Origin: Muscardinus avellanarius
Lineage: Eukaryota; Chordata; Mammalia; Rodentia; Gliridae
DNA length: 64,000 nt
Direction of reading: 5' to 3'
Assembly (NCBI GenBank): GCA_963383645.1
Contig: OY726571.1
Span: 17,487,376-17,551,375 of the forward strand
The notes under the pieces were generated by a model. That model saw only the letters and a list, made by a program, of their open reading frames with translations, ran no database searches and was not told where the DNA came from. Made by a program: the position numbers and the translations under genes. This document shows, piece by piece, positions 30,669 to 44,053 of this stretch (positions are counted from its first letter, which is position 1; every line of letters starts with the position of its first letter).

Positions 30669-33500
30669 GACATTAGGTTTTAAATTAATGTAGTTATTTC
30701 AGATTGTTTGAACCATCAAAATCCATCACAGAAAAGCTTTTTAATGAAAAAAAAATATTTTTTTGCAGTGGGTTTTTAAAGTGGAATTCAGTTTAGGGTT
30801 TTAAAAGTTTAGAAGAATAGCAGAATTAAATGTTGACTTCTATCCTGTTAGGGAGCTATATTATTTTCTCATTTCACTGATGTCAAAGTCTATGAACACT
30901 AATTTGGAGAATTTAGGCAGAGTTTTAAAACCACATTATCTTTTATCTTTAATATGGCAAGGCTTATCTTTGCTTTTTATTCTGGAGATGTTTTCATAGT
31001 GTTAAATGTAGCCCTTGATAAATGAGGTTTTATTTTAGCCAATCATATCACACTGTGAGATGAGCTATGTACTTATCTACCTTGCTTTTAAAATAGTATT
31101 TTCTGTGGTAATTAAGGTCAATAATCCTTTTCCTTCCAGAACAAAAAATAAAAAAGAGAGAAATCAATATTTACTTGTTTGCTGGTGAGTAAATGCTTTC
31201 TTTTCTTGGGAATATTTGTAGACAACATGCTGCCATTGCTAAGCCACAGGACAAATGGATTAGTGAAGAGCTTAGGAAAATTAACAGGGAAATTGAATCA
31301 AGGTTAATCCCTTGGGTGTGGTGTGAGTTTAAATCACCCAAAGCTTTGTTATTTGTAAGTGTTTTTCTCTTAAAATATTTTAAACCAGAAATTTAAGAGG
31401 AAGTTAATACAAAATTTAGTTTGTTTAAAGTTCATGTATTTTTAAAAAAAAATGCCACCGAAGTCCTTATTTGCACTGTGTTTTTGGCCTGGTTCAATCA
31501 CCTACACTTTGTTTAACATGTGCCTTTACTCTGTACCTCTACAAGCTTTAAGAAAGATGAATTTTAAACCTCTCCCTTCATGACTGAATACTGTACCATT
31601 TTCTCACATATATACATGAATACACACAAGCCACACTCATACTCACACACAGACACACACATACATAACTGACATTGTTTACCTTCTTATTTATTTCTAG
31701 AAATGGGACTATTTGGACTCAGTGTCAACCACTAATTACACCCACACTGTTTCTCTTCATTAAAAGCTTTTTAAAAAACTTTTTCCCCTTTGATAATCTG
31801 TGAAGAACAAGCACACTGATAATTACAAAGTGCACTGATGTGATACCAGCTTAGTGCAATGTGACACTCATGCTTTGGTTCTTAGGGCCATATCTGCCTT
31901 TCCACAATAATAAATACGACAGCTAACAAAAACCACTTTTTTTTTTAATAGGACATCTTTTCCTTGACAGGCCACTATGTCTATAATCATTAATCTAGCT
32001 CACTGTAATATCATTCACACTTCTGTCTTATATGAATATGTAAAGAACACAATAATCAACGGACAAACCTAAACAATCCAACTTCTTATAGCATCTGTTG
32101 AATGTTTTTGCTTCTAAATCAAGCAAGGAAAATACTGTCAGCTTTTTAAAATAGGGCCTAGATTCTTGGTTGTAACTTATCAGTCAAGTCGACACCTCAT
32201 ATGGATTTTTAAAAAAACCCTACATTTTTATTTAATAACAAGTATTTATTTCCCTATCATAATTACTTCATGGTGGCAAATAGATGTTGATTTCACAACT
32301 TTGCTAGAGGTATATTGCTTTATTTTTGCATACTTTTGTTTTTCTCATCCTTTAGAGAAATGGCAGCTTCATCTAATTCTTCAAACCAGGATTCTTAATT
32401 CAATTAATTTAGTGCTTTGTAAAATTGTAACTCTTAAATGAACTTAAAGGAATGGGCTAAGCTGCTGTTTTGAAATATTCAGCTATTAAATGAAACAGAG
32501 GCTTAGCCTCTAATTTTAATTCAAAATGAGACGTGTTGTGAAATGCATACTGGATTTTGAGGACTTGGTTCAAAGAGAAAAGAGTCATTAACTATTTCAA
32601 TAATGTTTCACACTGATAACACATTGAAATAACTTGTATAATAGGGTGCTAAACAAGTTATTACAATTAATTTCCTCTATTTATTTTTACTTTTTTTTAA
32701 TGGCGCTTCTAGGAAATTTAAAATTTTCATTTGCGGCTGGCCCACATTTGTAGCTCATCTTTTGTTTTGTTCTGTTGGACTCCATTGTGTTACAGGTATC
32801 AGGTAAAATAAAGACCCAACAGCTGATCCCAACTTCTGTGCATAATTCATAAAGCGAATTAATCCCCTCCAATCCTCTGAAAATCTTTTGTTCATGATTT
32901 AAACAAAATTCCAAAGTCCTACTATCTTCAAATGTGTATTGCATCCATTTTTCAAACATGCATCTGTCAAAATAACCGGACTCCCAACGGTCGCGATAAA
33001 AATCTGTTAGCTGTCAAAGTGTATCAAAATACGCATTTTGCTTCCAGTGTGACGGGAATAATGCGGACAATTTCAGGCTTAAAACCAAATATGTTTGTTG
33101 TTTCCAGATGAGATAGCTAACATGACAAAGTCCTAAGAAATAAACATTGTGGTTCAAGTCTGTAACCTTGAACGCCCCTCCCCCACCACTGTGAAGTGTC
33201 ATGTGTCTATTAGATTAATGTCTTCATTGCCCCAAAGCATTCCTCAGCCCAATGGTTCTTTACTGCCTTAGAAATTACTCTGTACCCTTCATGCTTCCAG
33301 AACACACTGCAGGTTCTGCTTCATGGGATCCTGGTCATTTGATGTTTTCTCCTCCTTTTCTATTTGAGCCAAGCAAGGAAAAATGAGTCAGGAGGAGAAA
33401 GGAGAAGATAAAGGAGTAATTAATGCAGGGTCGCTTGTTGACTGTAGTGGCTTAGGGCTAGAAAGACAGTCTTCAGTGAAGAAACCCCCAACTAGTTCCA

Positions 33501-33799
33501 TCAGACTGGGATGACTTCGGGGGTTCCGCCTTCTGCAGGTGGCAGTGAATTTGTACCTGTTTGTGATACAGGCACAACTGCAGCATCCTTGACGTTCGTG
33601 TTTATGTTGCATGAGAAGTTCTTCTCCATTTTGTTGGCAGTGTCTGGGCAATTTTGCACAAAGATCACACGGTTGTAGGCCTTCAGCCTGCGCCACAATT
33701 GAACGTAGACTTTACACTGTACGTACATGAAGACGAGACCTCCCGTGAAGCCAATGGCCACCACAACCAGTTTTGTCCAAAATGGCCATTCAAGAACAC
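33501..33799 (-). CDS. MARCHF1: MARCHF1 terminal coding exon
   Basis: Acceptor ttcaaag before GTGTTCTTG at 33,799; stop TGA at 33,503-33,501. Encodes the second transmembrane segment ([20 protein letters not shown]), the conserved cytosolic juxtamembrane stretch ([20 protein letters not shown]) and the C-terminal tail ending PEVIPV. MARCHF1 is a membrane RING-CH E3 ubiquitin ligase that down-regulates MHC class II and CD86 in antigen-presenting cells. The frame is intact and joins exon 46,786-46,933 in phase (G|GT). RING-CH exons lie outside the window. Confidence 0.95.
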
Positions 33800-33902
33800 C
33801 TTTGAAATAAAAAGAGAATGTTATTACCAAGTTGTCGTTAATGAATTTTTGGCAGTTTTTTTTTTCTATAGTACCTTTAAAAGACCAATATGCTACCAAT
33901 AC

Positions 33903-34083
33903 CAGCCGGGCATGGTGGTGCACGCTTGTAATCCCAGCATTCGGGAGGCTGAGACGGGGGGATCACAGTTCTTGGGCAGCCTCAGATAGACCCTGTTTCC
34001 AAATAAAGAATAAAAATAGGGCTGGGGGTGTAGCTTGGAGTTAGAGTGCTGCTGGGTTCCATCCCCAGTACCACCAAAAATAA
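33903..34083 (+). repeat. B1-dID SINE, well preserved
   Basis: GCCGGGCATGGTGGTGCACG, GGGAGGCTGAGACGGGGGGA, linker AAAAATAGG, then GCTGGGGGTGTAGCTTGGAG to CCCCAGTACCACC. A good reference for the family's dimer structure. Confidence 0.92.
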
Positions 34084-34439
34084 AAGACCAAATACCTATC
34101 TGGTATATTACATTCATAAGAGATATACTTTTTAACAACCAGTAAGATTTGTAAACTCAATGGGCTTGTCTCACGTATTTTAAATATATAGTTAAAGTTG
34201 CATATGAGGAAATTTTCTCACCTGTCACTTCAACAACCTCATGTCAAGAGGTCTCTTAGGACATGATCAGATACTGTGTTAAGACTTTGGATACTCGCTT
34301 TGACAGTTATTCCTTATAGTGAAATATTTAGGGAAAAAATAATGAACATGCTACCTGAAAGAATCAAAATTTAGGACCCTTTCAAGGAAGGTGAAGTTGT
34401 GCAGATTGACCTTCCCTATGAAAGACAGAGAAGGCTGTC

Positions 34440-34457
34440 ATATACAGAAAGAAAGAG

Positions 34458-34516
<59 letters not shown>
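34440..34516. repeat. (AG)n microsatellite
   Basis: About 30 AG repeats with flanking AG-rich variants. Confidence 0.97.
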
Positions 34517-34521
<5 letters not shown>

Positions 34522-34601
34522 AGACTGTAGACATGCAGAAGATTTAGGATTCTAGTCTTAAATTTTGTGACTAGGAACCATCACTCTTCTAGATACCTGT
34601 A

Positions 34602-34602
<1 letters not shown>

Positions 34603-34648
<46 letters not shown>

Positions 34649-34652
34649 GTAA
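34603..34652. repeat. (TG)n microsatellite
   Basis: About 22 TG repeats directly next to the 3' end of a minus-strand SINE. Confidence 0.97.
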
Positions 34653-34858
34653 ATGGAGATTGAACCCAGGGGCATTCTACCTCTGAGCTACACACCTAGC
34701 CCTATGTTTTTTTTTTTACTATCCTTTATTTTAAATAGGGTCTCACTAAGTTGGGGAGGGCATCATTAAGTGGCTGAGGCTGACCACAAATCTGCAATCC
34801 TCCTGTCTCAGCCTCTCCAGTACTGGGATTACAAGCATGCACCACCATGCTCCACTTA
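34653..34858 (-). repeat. B1-dID SINE
   Basis: Minus-strand dimer; the ID half ends at the TG microsatellite, probably a decayed A-rich tail. Confidence 0.85.
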
Positions 34859-34937
34859 GATATATGTATTTCAAATTTCCGCAGCATTACTTGAAATAGA
34901 GTTTCTTTTGCAAAGAAACAGTTTAAAAAAATGTGTT

Positions 34938-35135
34938 GCCGGGCGTGGTGGCACACGCTTGTAATCCCCACGCTTGGGAGGTGGAGACAGGAGGATCGTG
35001 CAGGTTCAAAGCCAGCCATGCTGGCTTAAGAGATCCTGTTTCCAAATAAAAGAATATATAAAATAGGTCTGGGAGTGTAGCCCTAAGGTAGAAGGGCTTC
35101 TAGGAACCCCAGTACCACCAAAAAAAAAAAAAAAA
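34938..35135 (+). repeat. B1-dID SINE (GGAACCCCAG subfamily)
   Basis: GCCGGGCGTGGTGGCACACG to GGAACCCCAGTACCACC plus an A17 tail. Confidence 0.9.
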
Positions 35136-35887
35136 GTTTCACAGGAGTGTCTATATTGGTGACTATTTAACTACTCGTAGTAAATATTAAATATATGATG
35201 GTCCAAACTCCACCTCTTGCTAATTCCAGGATGGGGTGGGGGACATAATCACTTTATGTAAAAAGATTGTACAAGCAAAAGATCCTGGCTCTATGGTTTA
35301 CTAGTAAAGGCAGTAGAAATGATAGAAACTTTTTTTTATTATAAAAGTGAATAGAGATGTAAGAAATATGCTGCTTATATTTTGTAATACTGAAAATTGC
35401 TTTGGGCCTCTGAAGGCAAATTAGACACTGTTCCTATCATAATGAAGCACTTTATACCCTAAAATTAAGTAACAGAGTGCCCGATCAATTTGTGGTACCC
35501 AAAGTCATGAAGTATCGAGCCTTTGTTCTATGTCCAGACTCCCCAGCAAAGACAATATTATTCTTTCATATTTTCTTTTACATATCTGTTTCCCAGTGGA
35601 AACAATACATCAAAGTATCATCAACCAAAACTCACAAGAGGAAATGGGTAATATGAATGGGTCATATCAAAGAAGTCAACAGTTAACCTTCCACAGCAAA
35701 GAAGCAGGGGACCCAGATAGTTAGTTACTGGTAGATTCTACCAAACATCTTTCTATAAATCTAACTTTACTCTAAAAAATGAAGTCTATTATAAAAAAGC
35801 ATATATTTTTTGTTTTAGCTTCTTGAATTCCAGTCTGTTTAGGTCAGATTATAAAATTTATTATAGTAAGAGGCAGGTTTTCCAGTA

Positions 35888-35998
35888 TATATACTCCCAC
35901 ACCTATTTTATACTTTATTTGGAAACGGGATCTCACTAAGTTGTTGAGGGCCTCACTAAGTAGCTGAGGCTGGCTTCGAACCTATGCGATCCTCCTGA
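35888..35998 (-). repeat. Truncated B1-dID SINE
   Basis: Only the linker and inner part of the B1 half remain (GGATCGCATAGGTTCGAAGC on the minus strand). Confidence 0.75.
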
Positions 35999-36435
35999 GT
36001 AATGTATGCATGAAATATTTATGGAAACCATTGTACCCCAACACCCCATATCTTTTAAACTATGCCCAAGACAGTTTACTGTGCCTAAAATTTGCACTAG
36101 TCCTGCAAATAAATGTTTATCACTCTGGTCTCTTATTAAGAAACTTGCAGGAAAGATTCAGAATATAAGCAAGATATCTTAGCATTCTCCAAATTTAAGA
36201 TTTGTGCTGTAAGCTTTTATTTCAAGCAGTAGTTTCTATGTTCTTTGAAAGCTTCCCACCCAGATAGGCTAGAGGTGAAGTTATGTGTTAGTATCCATTT
36301 TTAAGGAAATCCCCATGGATAGACGTCTCACTTCCTCTTTTATTTGCTAAATCAAACTGCCAGTTGTTTCTCATAAATGCCTGGAGATTTTCCATTTCTG
36401 GTCCATGATATTTCTTCTCTGGATTTTATTTTTCG

Positions 36436-36643
36436 TGTGTGTGGTGCTGGGGATTAAACCCAGGGGCATTCTACCTCCAAGCTATCTCCCCCAGCCCAAT
36501 TTTTTATTCTTTATTTTGAAATAGGGTCTTGCTAAGTTGTGGAGGGCCTCACTAAGTAGCTGAGGCTGGCCACAAACCTGTGATCCTCCTGTCTCAGCCT
36601 TCCTAGTACTGGGATTACAAGTGTGCACCATCACACCCAGCTT
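36436..36643 (-). repeat. B1-dID SINE
   Basis: GCTGGGTGTGATGGTGCACA on the minus strand through to an ID half with GGGCTGGGGGAGATAGCTTG. Confidence 0.88.
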
Positions 36644-36795
36644 CTTCTCTGGAATTATCCCCACCCCCTGCTTCTTCTGTCCCAGCTTAGAAGTCATTTC
36701 CAGCTGAAAATAAACTGTTCCACTGTTCTAGTTCCAAAGTATTTCTCTGTGTGGGGCACAAGTTCACTTTCTTATTTTCTTTTCTTTTTTTTTTT

Positions 36796-36997
36796 TGTGG
36801 TACTGGGGGTGGAACCCAGAGACTTTCTACCTCCAGGCTATACTCCCAGACCTATTTTATACTTTATTTGGAAACAGGATCTCACTAAGTTGCTGAGGGC
36901 CTCACTAAGTAGCTGAGGCTGGCTTCAAACCTATGCAATCCTCCTGTCTCAGCCTCCCAAGTGCGGGGATTACAAGCGTGCGCCACCATGCCCAGCT
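36796..36997 (-). repeat. B1-dID SINE
   Basis: GCTGGGCATGGTGGCGCACG on the minus strand, linker, ID half, then an A11 tail at about 36,787-36,797. Confidence 0.9.
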
Positions 36998-39337
36998 ACA
37001 AGTTCACTTTCTAGCCCAACTATTTGGCTTTGCGGTCCATGCTGCCATCTTGTCTGGTGCGGGTTTGTCTGGTTGGCTTTTGTTTTCCGTGGTACCTTGC
37101 TCAGGAGATATTTTCAGGATGAGTCAAAGATTTTACAGTTTCTGTGATCAACAGACCTCTGCTGCTTTTAGTAATCTGAAGAAAACACTCATGCCCCCCC
37201 CACCTCTCCTTTCAAAAATAGCTGCCCAAATCCATAATTTACCAGGTATCAAACCCAGCTACCATTTTCTCTACCCTTCCTGGGAGACTGAGTCAGATCC
37301 CTTTCCTTCACAAGATAACCCAGTCAATTCCCACAACCCAACTCCTCCTTTAACCTGTTCTTCTCACGTCACATACAAAGAAGGCCATTTGGGTACAATC
37401 TCATTGTTAAAATGACTATCTTCTTTAAGAGATAGTCTGTTATTTATCTTGTCTTTGATTAAGCAGGCAAAATTTTTCTTTCTGTGAAAGAAGTTATTAT
37501 TGTTAGGTGAATTTTGCCTTGGAGAACTCACTCTAAGGATGTCTTGAGAGGGGATGCTAAAATGGGACAAAATGGACTTTTCAAGAATGTTTTCATTGCT
37601 AAGCTAGACTTTCCTCCTTTTTCCAATACTTAGCAAATTGCCTTCCTACTCAATTGTGTTGCCCTAGTCAGTTTCTCTTCTATCTTCTGCAAAGAGGAAG
37701 GAATGTGCACAATAAGGAAAAAAGAAGTAGAGAAGGGGAGACACAACAGTCTTGCTTCCTGGATCCTTTGTATGACTCAGAGAATTTGTCCTCACTAATT
37801 GGTATCTGAAGCTACAGCCTACACACAGAAGTACCAGCCATATAAAGTTGTCTTTGCTTGCCAGTTTGGAAAAGGAAATTGAAAAAATACAATTTCAGGC
37901 AGTTCAATCATCAATTAATTTCTCTAAAGCACAAGGATTGGTCGTGATTGCTGCTTTTGTGCTCAGAATTCTGTGGGAGTTTCTATAGGCTTAGGAAGAA
38001 AATCTCTTTCCATCTCTACCGCCCAAATATTAATGGAACATACACTGCTTGGAAATTCTTGGACAGAAATGAAAAGAACAAATATTCTGTCTACCCTTAT
38101 TTTCTGAAGAAATAGAAATCTCGCCTTTCCTAATAAACTTAATTGATTTGTTTGCATTCCGTATCATCATGCCAATTCCACAAGAATGGGCAATCATTTC
38201 TCAGTCTCAATATATCCTTATTAAAATAAATTCTTCCAGGCCTCCTTCTGACAATTGTATATATGCGGTGTGGTACTTGAGCACTGCAGTATTTTATCAT
38301 GCTATCCCAAAGCAATCAACCTGCTAATAGATTTTCCAGGAAAGGCTTAAGATGGTCTGTAGATTTGTCCTTCAATGTGATTTCACAAATTAAAAATTAT
38401 AGGGATCAAGATACTATATTACTTTTGCCTGAAAATACAGTGCTTCCAAGTTCGCATGAATTAGTCCACAATCTACAAGAAGATGTATATTTAAATGGCA
38501 AGTCAAAGCACTAATATATGGATATGGCAGCTAGTCCTAGACTCTTGGGGGTCTGACTTGGCAAGATTTTTCTATACAGCTGGTGAAAGAAACTAGAATG
38601 TCCAGGTAAAAGTAACTACATATAAAGAGTATGAAAAATGATTGAAAAGGAAAATCTCATAAATTATTTTTTTCTTCCTCTCCCCATTTTCTTTATCCCA
38701 TTTTCTGTTGGTATGGGATCAGGAAACATGGCTTGGGGCTATCCAAGTTCATTTCTTTTTCAGGATCCTGTCTATAAACAGGATCATTTCAACCAAGGGC
38801 CTCTCTCGTTGCCTCTATAGTTAATATTATTTCATCTTCATTCCCCCAAACCCTTCCCTTTTTGGCCAAGAAATACCCAAATCCCAATTTGATTCGATTT
38901 GAATTTTCTTTCTTTGCAGACAAATTCTAACAGGATCTCCCATACTGTGGTTAATGACTTCTCAGAGGTGTTTCTTCTGTGCCAAATTTATGCTTATTCC
39001 TACGGGTTAAGGATTTTTTCCCCCCTAAAACTGATGATTTTAGCCTTTATGTCTTTATCCATCTCAACTCAGGTAGCCTTTTCATTTCCTTGAGGTATTG
39101 GTCCTGGTACCTGCTATTTCCTTTGTTCCTAGTTTCCTCCTATTGGTAGTTTGCTGCAGGCAGAGCCCCTGATTGGGTCATGCCTCCCAGTGACCATGTC
39201 CTTGGGTACCCCATCCCATTTTAATTATGGCCTTGGCCATGTGACTTGCTTTGCCCACTAGAATAACAGCAAATGACATATAATCAGAGGCTTTGAAAGT
39301 ATTTACACATGATGACTTTACTTTTATTTCTGCCTTT

Positions 39338-39558
39338 TTTATGGTACTGGAAATTGAACCCAGGAGAATATTACTTTTCGACTACACTCTCAACCTTATT
39401 TTATTATTTTATTTTTATTTTTTGGTGGAACTGGGGGTTGAACCCAGAGGCATTCTACCTCTGAGCTACTTCCTCAGCCCTATTTTTTTATTCTTTATTT
39501 TGAAACAGGGTCTCACTAAGTTGTGGAGGGCCTCACTTAGTGGCTGAGGCTGGCTGGA
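39338..39558 (-). repeat. Nested B1-dID SINE fragments
   Basis: An ID half (39,338-39,400) followed by a second ID half and a truncated B1 half (39,421-39,558), all minus strand. Confidence 0.8.
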
Positions 39559-39881
39559 AAAAGTGTTTTAGCCTCTAAGACTAAGCACTCTCTGAAGACA
39601 GGTGTAGCTCCTGCTGAGAGGCTCAAACTCGACTCAGTCATGAAAACGAACTCAACTTATAAAGCTAGCTTATACCTGTGGTATGTACATTTCAGCAATT
39701 CTGGGACAACATTAGTATCTGCACCGTATAGCCTCTTTAATATAATTATAAATATAATATAATATAATTAATATAGGTTGAGCATCCCTGATCCTTAAAT
39801 CCCCAATCCAAAATGCTCCAAAATTCAAAACTTCCTGTGTGCTGACATGGTACTACAGTGAACATCCATCCCACTAAGCAT

Positions 39882-40066
39882 TTTGTGGTACTGGGGGTGG
39901 AACCCAGGGGCTTTTCTACCTCCGGGCTATACTCCCAGACCTATTTTATATTTTATTTGGAAACAGGGTCTCACTAAGTTGCTGAGGCTGGCTTCGAACC
40001 TGTGTGATCCTCCTGTCTCAGCCTCCCAAGCACTGGGATTACAAGTCTGCACCACCACGCCCGGTA
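39882..40066 (-). repeat. B1-dID SINE
   Basis: CCGGGCGTGGTGGTGCAGAC on the minus strand to GGTTCCACCCCCAGTACCAC. Confidence 0.9.
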
Positions 40067-40857
40067 CCATTAAGCATATTTAAAAAAATCACCTTCACAC
40101 TGTGCCCAAGATTTAAGACACCTGGGCCAGCTTCTAGTAACACTTGTGCCCTGTCCCCAAAATATCTCTTGATGTACATGCAAATATTCCAGAATCTGAA
40201 GACGAAGACAAAAATCTGGAATTCTTGAATGAGGGATACTCAACCTGTGTTATAAATTGTTGTTGTGATTTTTCTTATCTTTATTTTTGTGTTTTTTTGA
40301 ACACATACATAATATACTCAAACATTCTTCTAGAACCTGTAAAGAGAAGTCAGGAGGAACAGTTGTCACCCAAATTAGCAATAAGGTTAATTTGAAGTGG
40401 TTTTGAGTTCCATAGATTTCATTTCACTTTATTTTTGTCATTACAAGAGAAAGAACATAGAGTGAGAAAGGTACCTGGGGCATTATGCATTTTTATCTAA
40501 AAGGATAACCATTTTAAAAGAGGAAAGTTTTTTTTTTCTTCAGGAATTGTCATTGTAGTTCAAAGAGATTTCGCTTTTTTGTAAACAACCTCAATTCTGG
40601 CTGAAAAGGACAATTTGTTCCTCTTCAAATATTTTTGAAGGTTTTCACTGTGGATTTAAAATATGTTGACCTTTGAATTATGCAGTTTTTCCCCCAATAA
40701 CTTTAAAAGTAGATTTAGATTCAACACTCACAGCCCAAATGCTGGGGAAGAATAAAAAATAATAATAGTTCATACAGGTGCCAATATCCCCATTAAATTT
40801 ACACATTAGAAAGTAAATTTTCCAATACAATTTGAGCATAATTATAGATGATACCCT

Positions 40858-41040
40858 TTACACTGGTCACTATGGTAATCCTTGTACGTGGGAGGCTGAG
40901 ACAGGAGAATTGCAGGTTTGAAGCCAGTCACAGCGGCTTAGCAAGACTCTTAGTAACTTAGACTCTGTTCCACATAAAAAATAAAATAGGTTTGTAGGTA
41001 CAGAATGCCGCTGGGCTTAGTCCCCAACATCACAATAAAC
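40858..41040 (+). repeat. B1-dID SINE, diverged
   Basis: GTGGGAGGCTGAGACAGGAG is preserved; the start is eroded and the ID half ends GTCCCCAACATCAC. Confidence 0.75.
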
Positions 41041-41795
41041 AAACAGACAAGCAAACAATTCACTATAGTTTTCATATATGGTGTCCTGGGAGTTGTTCGT
41101 CTTGGCACATGGCTCTGTAGAAAGAGATATGGGTACTGCTTCTTCATAAATGTCTAGTTTCTGAATTAAACTAAACACCCCCAAATTTAAAAAATGTTAT
41201 TTTCAGTTTAATTTAAGAAACTGAAACTAATTTATAATTTATACACACACATACACACAGGCACACACACATATATATACACACACAATGATAAATGATA
41301 ATCAAGCTAACCTCTGACTGTCATTCAACTTTTATTTACTAGTAAAATGTGACTGCCTTAAAAGCGTGTCCACCGGGAGACTGTGGTCTGAAATTCCCAC
41401 ACCCACCCAGTCCAGAGAAAAAGTATTTCAAAGCAAATCGTAAAGGGAAAGGAAAAGGCAGGACACCTTAGATACAAGACATTCCTCCTGTCTTCTACAG
41501 CATGGACCCTGCCACTCGCTGGCTCCCAGACACCACAGCACCAGGAGATGGCAGTGACCAGGACCGACCCGGCCCCAGCCTGCTCTGAGCTGCAGAGGGG
41601 AGACATAAACTACCCAAGCAACCATGTTCATGTGGGAGTCGCAGACTCAGACTGAGCTTCTCAACACAGCTTCATGGCAGAAGCATCTAAGGTATGATGA
41701 AGTCTGACTCTCCGGGGACACAACACAACAAGGTCCTGTGGTGTTATAGAAAATCTGCAGGGGTAGGGGACAAGTGCAGGTGCTATGGAAAGCAC

Positions 41796-41981
41796 ATAGT
41801 AGGGCAGCAGATCTCAAACAAGCATCGGCACCTCTGATGGCTTTCAAAGCAGAAATCACCAGGCTCCACACTCAGGGTTTCTGATATGTGGGTCTAGGGG
41901 AGCGGGACCCTACAATCTGTGTTTCTAATAAATGTTCTGGAGAGGGGGATGCTAATGTTGCCATGGTTTGAGAATTGCTGT
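41796..41981. mobile_element. MER5-like hAT DNA transposon relic
   Basis: The start GCAGATCTCAAAC and the end GGTTTGAGAATTGCTG form an imperfect inverted pair. The interior has the AATCACCAGGCTCCAC and TTTCTAATAAATGTTCTGG words typical of MER5A. An old non-autonomous element. Confidence 0.6.
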
Positions 41982-42987
41982 GGGGGCCTGGGGGGATAAT
42001 TACAGTATTTCATAGAGCAGATCTAGGTTTCCCAGGAGTGGTGTCTATCTGGGAAGGCTGGCTCAGGGCTGGCTCAGAGTGTGAGAACAGCTGAGTGCTG
42101 AAGTGTGTGGACTGTGGTGTAAACAAGTGAAGCAGGGAGGTAACGGTTTCCATAGATGCAAACACTTGGCAAGGGGCTGGAGGTAGAATGAGGAGCAGAA
42201 GGGCTGTCCCCGGGGCAGTATCACCCCACTGAGGGGCTTAGGTTATCTATTAAGAGTATCAGCTAAGTGGGGATAGAAGTTAATCTGATTTGTGGTTTTG
42301 TAAAGTCGCTGTGGTTACATGACAGAGTGTGGGCTCTACAGTGTTTGAGAAAAAATAATATGGTGGCTTGCACATGGATGCTGGAAGTAGGCAAGGAGAT
42401 GAATGGGCAGATTTTAGGGACAGATGAAACCAAATAAATAGAATTTGGTGTCTGATTTAAGGTAGAAGAAGGGAGATCAGGCATGGAAGCCAGATCTGTG
42501 GGTTTGACCGGTGGATCTTAGCAAAGCCTCTCCCACAGTGTCAAAAAGTGTGAGGTTGCCTATGAGTTTGGACGTGTTGAAACAGAGGCACTTTCGAAAG
42601 ACTTTCAAACAGGCAGTCAGCAGGCATGTGGGTGGATGGGTTTTAGTGCCTTTGGAGCTGGGGATACATTTGGGGAGTTAACAGCATAGAAATCGCAGCT
42701 AGAGACAGAACAATGAGAGGGACTAGGGAAAAATGGAGAACCATGAGTTTCTTGGGTTCTGGACAGATTTTGTTGGCTGAAACTGAGATAAACTGAAGTT
42801 CAGCTGAAGTTATAGAATAAATGATCATAACTTACATGTCTTAGAGTACAGCTGACCGTAATAAATGCAACAGAGTTATCTTTGGGTTTCTTGGTGAGGT
42901 TTACATAGATGAAAAGATACTGCTTCTTCTTAAAACTTCTGGAGAGATGCCCTTGTCTACCTACCTTCCTTCCTTCCTTTATTTTTT

Positions 42988-43318
42988 TTTTTTTGAGGGG
43001 GGACATGAAAAGGCTTCTCATAACACTACAAACTCACAGTGTTACCACGGAAAAACTTTCTCCTTCCAAATGCATCATTTTCTGGGGGTGGGGGTGGGAC
43101 TATTTCTCACTGTTTTACCAGCCATGAGTTAGGCTATACACCCAGGTTCATAGAGCCCAGTGAGAAACAGAACTTAGTACCTTCATAATATTGTATGATC
43201 ATCGTGCTTCCTATGTTTGCTTCTGTTTTAAAGGATCTGTTTCAAGTGTAAGAATCTATTTTGGAACCTCTTTCTTTGCAGACTCAACAGTACCCTTCAT
43301 AATCAAGTTGGGTTCCAG
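42988..43318. repeat. Local duplication, copy 1
   Basis: Shares AAAGGCTTCTCA, ACTATTTCTCACTG, TTTACCAGCC, GAGAAACAGA and CCTTCATAATCAA, in the same order, with 45,356-45,985. Copy 1 lacks the insertions of copy 2. Confidence 0.75.
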
Positions 43319-43640
43319 GAAAAGAGGAGCCCTGTGCTCAGCTACAGCCAGCCAAGTCAGGGTGGTAGCTGCGGGACAGGGGTGGGATTATGCTACCTCT
43401 GGGCTGATTTACGGTTCTTAAACACTGAACTCTAAATTAATCGCCTAAAAAATTAAGTCTTTGTCAGGTCTGCCCTCGGTGGCTGGGAAAATACTTGAGT
43501 CTGAGACAGCACAATGGATGAAGTAAGATGGGGACGGGTCTGTTTTCCATATACATGTGACCACACTGATTGTAACATGCTCCTGTTACTTGGCTTGAGC
43601 CAGTGACTGTATCTAAGGGGAAAGGTGATTTTTTTTTTTT

Positions 43641-43845
43641 TTAGGTCTGGGGTTGGGACCCAGGGGTATTCGACCTCCAAGCTACACCCCCTGCCCTATT
43701 TTTTATTCTTTATTTTGAAACCGGGTCTCACTGTTGCAGAGGACCTCACTAAGTAGCTGAGGCTGTCCGCGAATCGTGATCCTCCAGGTCTCAGCCTCCC
43801 GAATGCTGGGATTACAAGCATGTGCCACCACGCCTGCCTGGAAAG
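43641..43845 (-). repeat. B1-dID SINE
   Basis: Minus strand AGGCGTGGTGGCACATGCTT through an ID half to a T12 run at 43,629. Confidence 0.88.
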
Positions 43846-43865
43846 GTGAATTTAACCAATAAATA

Positions 43866-43912
43866 GGAGGAGGAGGAGGAGGAGGAGGAGGAGGAGGAGG
43901 AGGAGGAGGAGA
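43866..43912. repeat. (AGG)n microsatellite
   Basis: About 15 AGG repeats with A/G-rich flanks up to 43,985. Confidence 0.96.
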
Positions 43913-44053
43913 AAAAACAGGAAGAGGAGAAAAAGGAGGATGGGATGGGAAGGAGGAAGAGGAGGAGATGACAACAAGAGAAAGGGGGTGAAGATAAAAA
44001 AGGAAGGCTATACTCTCAGTGAATTTATTTAATATGGATGTAATATGATATTT

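Larger units (their letters stand above)
29440..33799 (-). other. MARCHF1: MARCHF1 last exon (coding end and long 3' UTR)
   Basis: The exon starts at the acceptor at 33,799 and its coding part ends at 33,501. The UTR is inferred to run to a minus-strand ATTAAA at 29,471-29,466. The interval has no B1-dID dimer, only one ID monomer, in contrast to its flanks; this fits a retained 3' UTR. The 3' end itself is inferred. Confidence 0.5.

Noticed and set aside
32687..32959. 90-codon minus-strand frame downstream of the MARCHF1 stop
   Set aside because: Lies in the probable 3' UTR, shows no known domain, and is no longer than expected by chance in this AT-rich stretch.
36933..37415. 160-codon plus-strand frame
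   Set aside because: It starts inside a SINE and continues into unique intron sequence with no recognisable domain and no splice support.
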